NCBI RefSeq assembly: GCF_900091615.1
Contig: NZ_FMIA01000002.1
Location: 2,666,001 to 2,730,000, forward strand
DNA length: 64,000 bases
Source of the DNA: Micromonospora yangpuensis
GTDB lineage: Bacteria > Actinomycetota > Actinomycetes > Mycobacteriales > Micromonosporaceae
Reading direction: 5' to 3'
Part shown: one piece after another, positions 59,163-64,000 of the stretch
How the letters are laid out: each line of letters begins with the position of its first letter
Numbering within the stretch: the first letter of the stretch is position 1
The notes under the pieces: model-generated
Seen by the model: the letters and a program-made list of their open reading frames with translations, nothing else
Told to the model about the DNA's origin: nothing
The model's database searches: none
Program-made: the position numbers and the translations under genes

Positions 59163-59432
59163 GTCGACCAGGCTGTCCGACGCTCGATCACACGTGGTTG
59201 AGTGCTGACAGCCTCGAAGCGGAGCGCCTGCTCCCACCCGTGTCACCGTCTTCAGGTGGTCGGGTCCGGTCACCGGTTCCGGGGGCGACCCTGGTCCGGA
59301 TGCACGATCCTGTGATCGTGCCGACCGGTCGAGCGGGCCCTGGCATGCGCCGGGGCCTTCTGCTTTCCGGGCGGCTCCCACCCGGGAGCCCACGGAGTCG
59401 GTCACCCGTAGGAACGGACTCGAGGAGGCCCC
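59163..59432 (+). promoter_or_regulatory. structured leader of infC with attenuator-like hairpin
   Basis: The leader holds an outer stem (59170-59177 with 59207-59214) and a 9-bp stem (59336-59344 with 59349-59357, loop ATGC) followed by TTCTGCTTTCC, the only U-rich tail after a hairpin seen in this window. A 7-bp stem (59373-59379 with 59384-59390) lies further on. The arrangement suggests transcriptional attenuation of ribosomal genes. Confidence 0.55.
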
Positions 59433-60101
59433 ATCAGCGTCGAACCACGCGTGAACGAGCAGATCCGGGCACGTGAGGTCCGACTGGTCGGCCCCGAGGG
59501 TGAGCAGGTGGGCATCGTCCCACTGGAGCGCGCCCTTCAGCTGGCCGCGGACGTCGATCTGGACCTGGTCGAGGTTGCGCCTATGGCCCGCCCGCCGGTG
59601 TGCAAGCTCATGGACTTCGGCAAGTTCAAGTACGAGAGCGCACTCAAGGCCCGCGAGGCACGGCGTAACCAGCAGCAGACCGTCATCAAGGAGATGAAGC
59701 TCCGGCCGAAGATCGACCCGCACGACTACGAGACCAAGAAGGGTCACGTGGTGCGGTTCCTCAAGGCCGGCGACAAGGTCAAGGTGACGATCATGTTCCG
59801 CGGTCGCGAGCAGAGTCGCCCGGAGCTGGGTTACCGGCTCCTGCGTCGACTCGAGTCCGAGATCACGGAGCTGGGATACGTCGAGGCCGCCCCGAAGCAG
59901 GACGGCCGAAACATGATCATGGTTCTCGCACCGCACCGGGCCGTCAAGGCCTCCGCGGTCGCCGCGACGGCGTCCCGTGGCGGCCCTCGCGACCGGGCCG
60001 CGGAGGATTCCGCAGCACCGGCGGCTGGCGAGACCCCGGCGGCCGGCGAGACCGCAGTAGCCGGCGAGACCGGCACGACCGCCGACACCAGCGGTCAGTA
60101 A
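59433..60101 (+). CDS. infC: translation initiation factor IF-3
   Basis: This 222-residue factor blocks premature subunit joining and proofreads start codons. N-domain: [20 protein letters not shown]; linker and C-domain: [54 protein letters not shown] and [14 protein letters not shown]. An Ala/Gly/Glu/Thr-rich tail of about 45 residues follows. Start at the AUC codon 59433: GAGGAGG lies five bases upstream and [16 protein letters not shown] aligns with the ISAEPRIN start of relatives. The GTG at 59451 lacks a ribosome-binding site. Confidence 0.95.
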   Translation: MSVEPRVNEQIRAREVRLVGPEGEQVGIVPLERALQLAADVDLDLVEVAPMARPPVCKLMDFGKFKYESALKAREARRNQQQTVIKEMKLRPKIDPHDYETKKGHVVRFLKAGDKVKVTIMFRGREQSRPELGYRLLRRLESEITELGYVEAAPKQDGRNMIMVLAPHRAVKASAVAATASRGGPRDRAAEDSAAPAAGETPAAGETAVAGETGTTADTSGQ

Positions 60102-60119
60102 CAGGGAGAAGACGTTCCA

Positions 60120-60314
60120 ATGCCGAAGATGAAGAGCCACACGGGTATGGGCAAGCGGGTCAAGGTGACCGGCAAGGGCAAGATCGTTGCCCAGCAGGCC
60201 GGGCTGCGCCACAACCTGGAGAAGAAGGCCTCCACCCGGACCCGCCGGTTGACCGGCACGGTCGAGCTGGCCAAGGCTGACGTCAAGCGCATCAAGAAGC
60301 TGCTCGGCCGCTGA
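60120..60314 (+). CDS. rpmI: 50S ribosomal protein L35
   Basis: This 64-residue basic protein is L35 of the large subunit: MPKMKSHTGMGKRVKVTGKG at the start, QAGLRHNLEKKASTRTRRL in the middle, and VKRIKKLLGR at the end, all typical. GGGAGAAG precedes the ATG. It sits between infC and rplT in the conserved order. Confidence 0.97.
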   Translation: MPKMKSHTGMGKRVKVTGKGKIVAQQAGLRHNLEKKASTRTRRLTGTVELAKADVKRIKKLLGR

Positions 60315-60347
60315 CGCGCGCCACCTTTACGCACTTAAGGAGTTGAG

Positions 60348-60740
60348 ATGGCACGCGTCAAGCGGGCTGTGAACGCCCAGAAGAAGCGCCGTACCCTGCT
60401 GGAGACCGCCAGTGGCTACCGCGGTCAGCGCTCCCGGCTGTACCGCAAGGCCAAGGAGCAGGTGCTGCACTCGATGCAGTACGCCTACCGGGACCGTCGC
60501 GACCGCAAGGGCGACTTCCGGCAGCTGTGGATCACCCGGATCAACGCCGGCGCCCGCGCCAACGGGATGACCTACAACCGGCTGATCCAGGGCCTGAAGC
60601 TAGCCGGCGTCGAGGTGGACCGCAAGATCCTCGCCGATCTCGCCGTCCACGACGCCACGGCGTTCGCCGCCATCGTCGAGGTGGCCCGCGCGGCCGTCGC
60701 CGCCGAGGGCACCGGTGGCGCCGCGGCCCAGGCCGCCTGA
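60348..60740 (+). CDS. rplT: 50S ribosomal protein L20
   Basis: This 130-residue RNA-binding protein is needed for early 50S assembly. Signatures: [59 protein letters not shown] and [24 protein letters not shown] precedes the ATG. In other bacteria L20 autoregulates the operon through its leader; no L20-type site was identified here. Confidence 0.97.
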   Translation: MARVKRAVNAQKKRRTLLETASGYRGQRSRLYRKAKEQVLHSMQYAYRDRRDRKGDFRQLWITRINAGARANGMTYNRLIQGLKLAGVEVDRKILADLAVHDATAFAAIVEVARAAVAAEGTGGAAAQAA

Positions 60741-60769
60741 TCCACCCGTACCAGGTCGAGGCGTCTCCC

Positions 60770-61615
60770 ATGCGGTCACCGTCGCAGGGGAGGCGCCTTG
60801 ACGTCGTACCGGACACCACGCTGTTCACCCCACGCACGCCGCGGGTGGTCGCGGCCCGTCGGCTGCACCGCCGCCGGGACCGCGACAGCGCCGGCCGGTT
60901 CCTCGCCGAGGGCCCGCAGGCGGTCCGCGAGGCCCTGGCCGTCCCCGACGTGGTCACCGAACTCTTCGGTACGCCCGGCGCGCTGGAACGCCACGCCGAC
61001 CTGACCGGGCTGGCCACCGTCGCCGGGGTGCCGGTCTCCCCGGTCACCGACGAGGCGCTCGCCGCCCTCACCGACACCGTCGCCCCGCAGGGCCTGGTGG
61101 CGCTCTGCCGGCACCTGGACGTGCCGCTGACCCAGGCCCTGAGCGCCGCGCCCCGCCTGGTCGCGGTGCTGGCCGGGATCCGCGATCCGGGCAACGCCGG
61201 CACCGTGCTGCGTACCGCCGACGCTGCCGGGGCCCGCGCGGTGGTCTTCGCCGGCGCGGCCGTCGACCCGTACAACGGCAAGTGCGTGCGCGCCTCCGCC
61301 GGCAGCCTGTTCCACGTCGACGTGGTCCGCGCCGCCGACCCGGTCGAGGTGGTCGCCGCGCTGCGGGCCGCCGGGCTGCGGGTGCTGGCCACCACCGGGT
61401 ACGGCGACACCGACCTGGACGACCTCGCCGACGCCGGTACGCTGGCCGCCCCGACCGCCTGGCTGTTCGGCTCGGAGGCGCACGGCCTGCCCGAGGAGTT
61501 GACCGCCGCCGCCGACGCCCGGGTCCGGGTGCCGCTGCACGGGCGCGCGGAGAGCCTCAACCTGGCTGCGGCAGCCGCCGTCTGCCTGTACGCTTCCGCC
61601 AGAGCACTGCGCTGA
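60770..61615 (+). CDS. TrmH/SpoU-family RNA 2'-O-methyltransferase
   Basis: This 281-residue SPOUT enzyme uses SAM to methylate rRNA or tRNA ribose. An N-terminal substrate-binding domain (RFLAEGPQAVREAL) is followed by the SPOUT core: VLAGIRDPGNAGTVLRTADA (motif 1), AWLFGSEAHGLPEEL (motif 2) and VPLHGRAESLNLAAAAAV (motif 3). The in-frame ATG at 60770 gives an unconserved start; a TTG at 60798 in a different frame has a better ribosome-binding site. The gene is at the tsnR position between rplT and pheS. Confidence 0.88.
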   Translation: MRSPSQGRRLDVVPDTTLFTPRTPRVVAARRLHRRRDRDSAGRFLAEGPQAVREALAVPDVVTELFGTPGALERHADLTGLATVAGVPVSPVTDEALAALTDTVAPQGLVALCRHLDVPLTQALSAAPRLVAVLAGIRDPGNAGTVLRTADAAGARAVVFAGAAVDPYNGKCVRASAGSLFHVDVVRAADPVEVVAALRAAGLRVLATTGYGDTDLDDLADAGTLAAPTAWLFGSEAHGLPEELTAAADARVRVPLHGRAESLNLAAAAAVCLYASARALR

Positions 61616-62944
<1,329 letters not shown>

Positions 62945-62983
62945 ACGATGCGGGTACGAGTCACGGGAACGGTGAACTGAGTC

Positions 62984-64000
62984 ATGCGAGTTTCTGTCAG
63001 CTGGTTGCGGGAGTACGTCGACCTCCCCACCGACCTGTCCACCGGCGACCTGGAGCAGGCCCTGGTCGACCTCGGCATCGAGGTTGACGCCGTCACCGAC
63101 CTGCGGGAGTCGGTCACCGGGTCGCTGGTGGTCGGCGAGGTCGTCGAGATCGAGGAGCTCACCGGCTTCAAGAAGCCGATCCGGTTCTGCCGGGTCGACG
63201 TCGGCGCCGCCAACGGCACCGGCGAGCCGCAGGAGATCGTCTGCGGGGCGCGCAACTTCGCCCCCGGCGACCGGGTGGTGGTCATCCTGCCCGGCGGGGT
63301 GCTGCCCGGTGACTTCGCCATCGGGGCCCGCAAGACCTACGGGCGCAACTCCCACGGGATGATCTGCTCGGCCAAGGAGCTGGGCCTCGGTGACGACCAC
63401 GACGGCATCATCGTGCTGCCCGCCGACACCGCCGCCAAGCCCGGCGACGACGCCCGTCCGGTGGTCGGCCTCGACGAGGTGGTCCTGGAGCTGGAGGTCA
63501 CCCCCGACCGGGGGTACGCCCTCAGCGTGCGCGGCCTGGCCCGGGAGCTGTCCCTGGCCCTCGGGGTGCCGTTCCACGACCCGGGGCTGGCCGCGGCCCC
63601 CGGCGCGACCGCCGAACCGGCGTACCCGGTGGTGGTGCGGGACACCGTCGGCTGCGACCGGTTCGCCGCCCGGCTGGTCCGCGGCGTCGACCCGACCGCG
63701 CCGACCCCCGGGTGGATGCAGCGGCGGCTCACCGTCGCCGGCATCCGCAGCATCTCGCTGCCGGTCGACATCACCAACTACGTGATGCTGGAACTGGGCC
63801 AGCCGATGCACGCCTTCGACGTCGACCGGATCACCGGGCCGCTGGTGGTCCGCCGGGCCGAGCCGGGCGAGAAGCTGACCACCCTGGACGGTGTCAGCCG
63901 GGTGCTGACCGCCGAGGACATGGTGATCTGCGACGCCGGACTACCCAGCCCGGTCGCCGGTGACGGCGGGACGCCGATCTCACTGGCCGCGGTGATGGGC
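62984..64000 (+). CDS. pheT: phenylalanyl-tRNA synthetase beta subunit, N-terminal part (partial)
   Basis: The gene runs off the end of the window after 339 codons. The visible part contains the start MRVSVSWLREYVDLP, the tRNA-binding EMAP-like domain (VVGEVVEIEELTG, FCRVDVG, IVCGARNFAPGDRVVV, ARKTYGRNSHGMICSAKELG) and the beginning of the B3/B4-type core (LEVTPDRGYALSVRGLAREL, SLPVDITNYVMLELGQPMHAFD). With PheS it forms the alpha2-beta2 enzyme; this subunit carries editing and tRNA-binding functions. Confidence 0.95.
   Translation, partial: MRVSVSWLREYVDLPTDLSTGDLEQALVDLGIEVDAVTDLRESVTGSLVVGEVVEIEELTGFKKPIRFCRVDVGAANGTGEPQEIVCGARNFAPGDRVVVILPGGVLPGDFAIGARKTYGRNSHGMICSAKELGLGDDHDGIIVLPADTAAKPGDDARPVVGLDEVVLELEVTPDRGYALSVRGLARELSLALGVPFHDPGLAAAPGATAEPAYPVVVRDTVGCDRFAARLVRGVDPTAPTPGWMQRRLTVAGIRSISLPVDITNYVMLELGQPMHAFDVDRITGPLVVRRAEPGEKLTTLDGVSRVLTAEDMVICDAGLPSPVAGDGGTPISLAAVMG

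Overview
This is high-GC actinobacterial DNA, most likely from a Micromonospora-like member of the Micromonosporaceae. The inference rests on dense codon-biased genes with GTG starts and 1-8 base overlaps, a BldD regulator and mIHF, a secreted CBM2-GH62 enzyme, and gene order. The runs aroC-aroK-aroB-aroQ-efp-nusB, pyrR-pyrB-pyrC-carA-carB-pyrD-pyrF, mihF-gmk-like-rpoZ-coaBC-metK-priA, def-fmt-rsmB, rpe-ribD-ribE-ribBA-ribH, hisE-hisG and infC-rpmI-rplT-trmH-pheS-pheT are conserved actinobacterial blocks. I saw no phage, transposase, CRISPR array, tRNA or rRNA.

Layout. 1-10.3 kb is an accessory exopolysaccharide locus: a secreted beta-propeller-like protein (partial), a hexapeptide acyltransferase, a Wzz-like protein with a decayed tyrosine-kinase domain, a Wzy-like polymerase, a Wzx-like flippase, a PAPS-type sulfotransferase, an APH-fold protein, a PssD/PssE glycosyltransferase pair and a GT2 enzyme. 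10.3-11.3 kb holds a small membrane protein between two inverted copies of a 47-bp repeat. 11.3-16.0 kb is shikimate synthesis followed by efp and nusB, ending at a bidirectional terminator against bldD. 16.8-27.8 kb is pyrimidine synthesis under a PyrR-type leader, with bioA inserted before pyrF. 28.0-38.1 kb carries informational and cofactor genes (mihF, rpoZ, coaBC, metK, priA, def, fmt, rsmB).

38.1-45.5 kb has a septum-formation lipoprotein, rpe, a receiver-GGDEF protein, and a riboflavin operon under an FMN riboswitch that includes a PnuC/RibM-type transporter. 45.5-56.3 kb is accessory again: a GH62 arabinofuranosidase with a CebR-type operator inside its promoter, a nucleosidase, a HigBA-type toxin-antitoxin pair, a polar amino acid ABC transporter, and a five-gene sugar or polyol operon with its own DeoR regulator. 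56.5-64.0 kb returns to housekeeping: hisE, hisG, a YdcZ-type transporter, a PH-domain protein, infC with an AUC start, rpmI, rplT, a TrmH-family methyltransferase, pheS and the 5' part of pheT.

The points most worth attention are five exact-period 19-bp repeats in the def leader, a 59-bp element duplicated between pyrR and pyrB (with related-looking inserts in pyrC and carB), the inverted 47-bp repeats around the membrane gene, a guanylate kinase paralogue without Walker A lysine or lid, a P-loop kinase fused to a ParB-like DGHRR module, and the decayed BY-kinase in the possibly sulfated exopolysaccharide locus. All calls come from reading the sequence; no database search was run.
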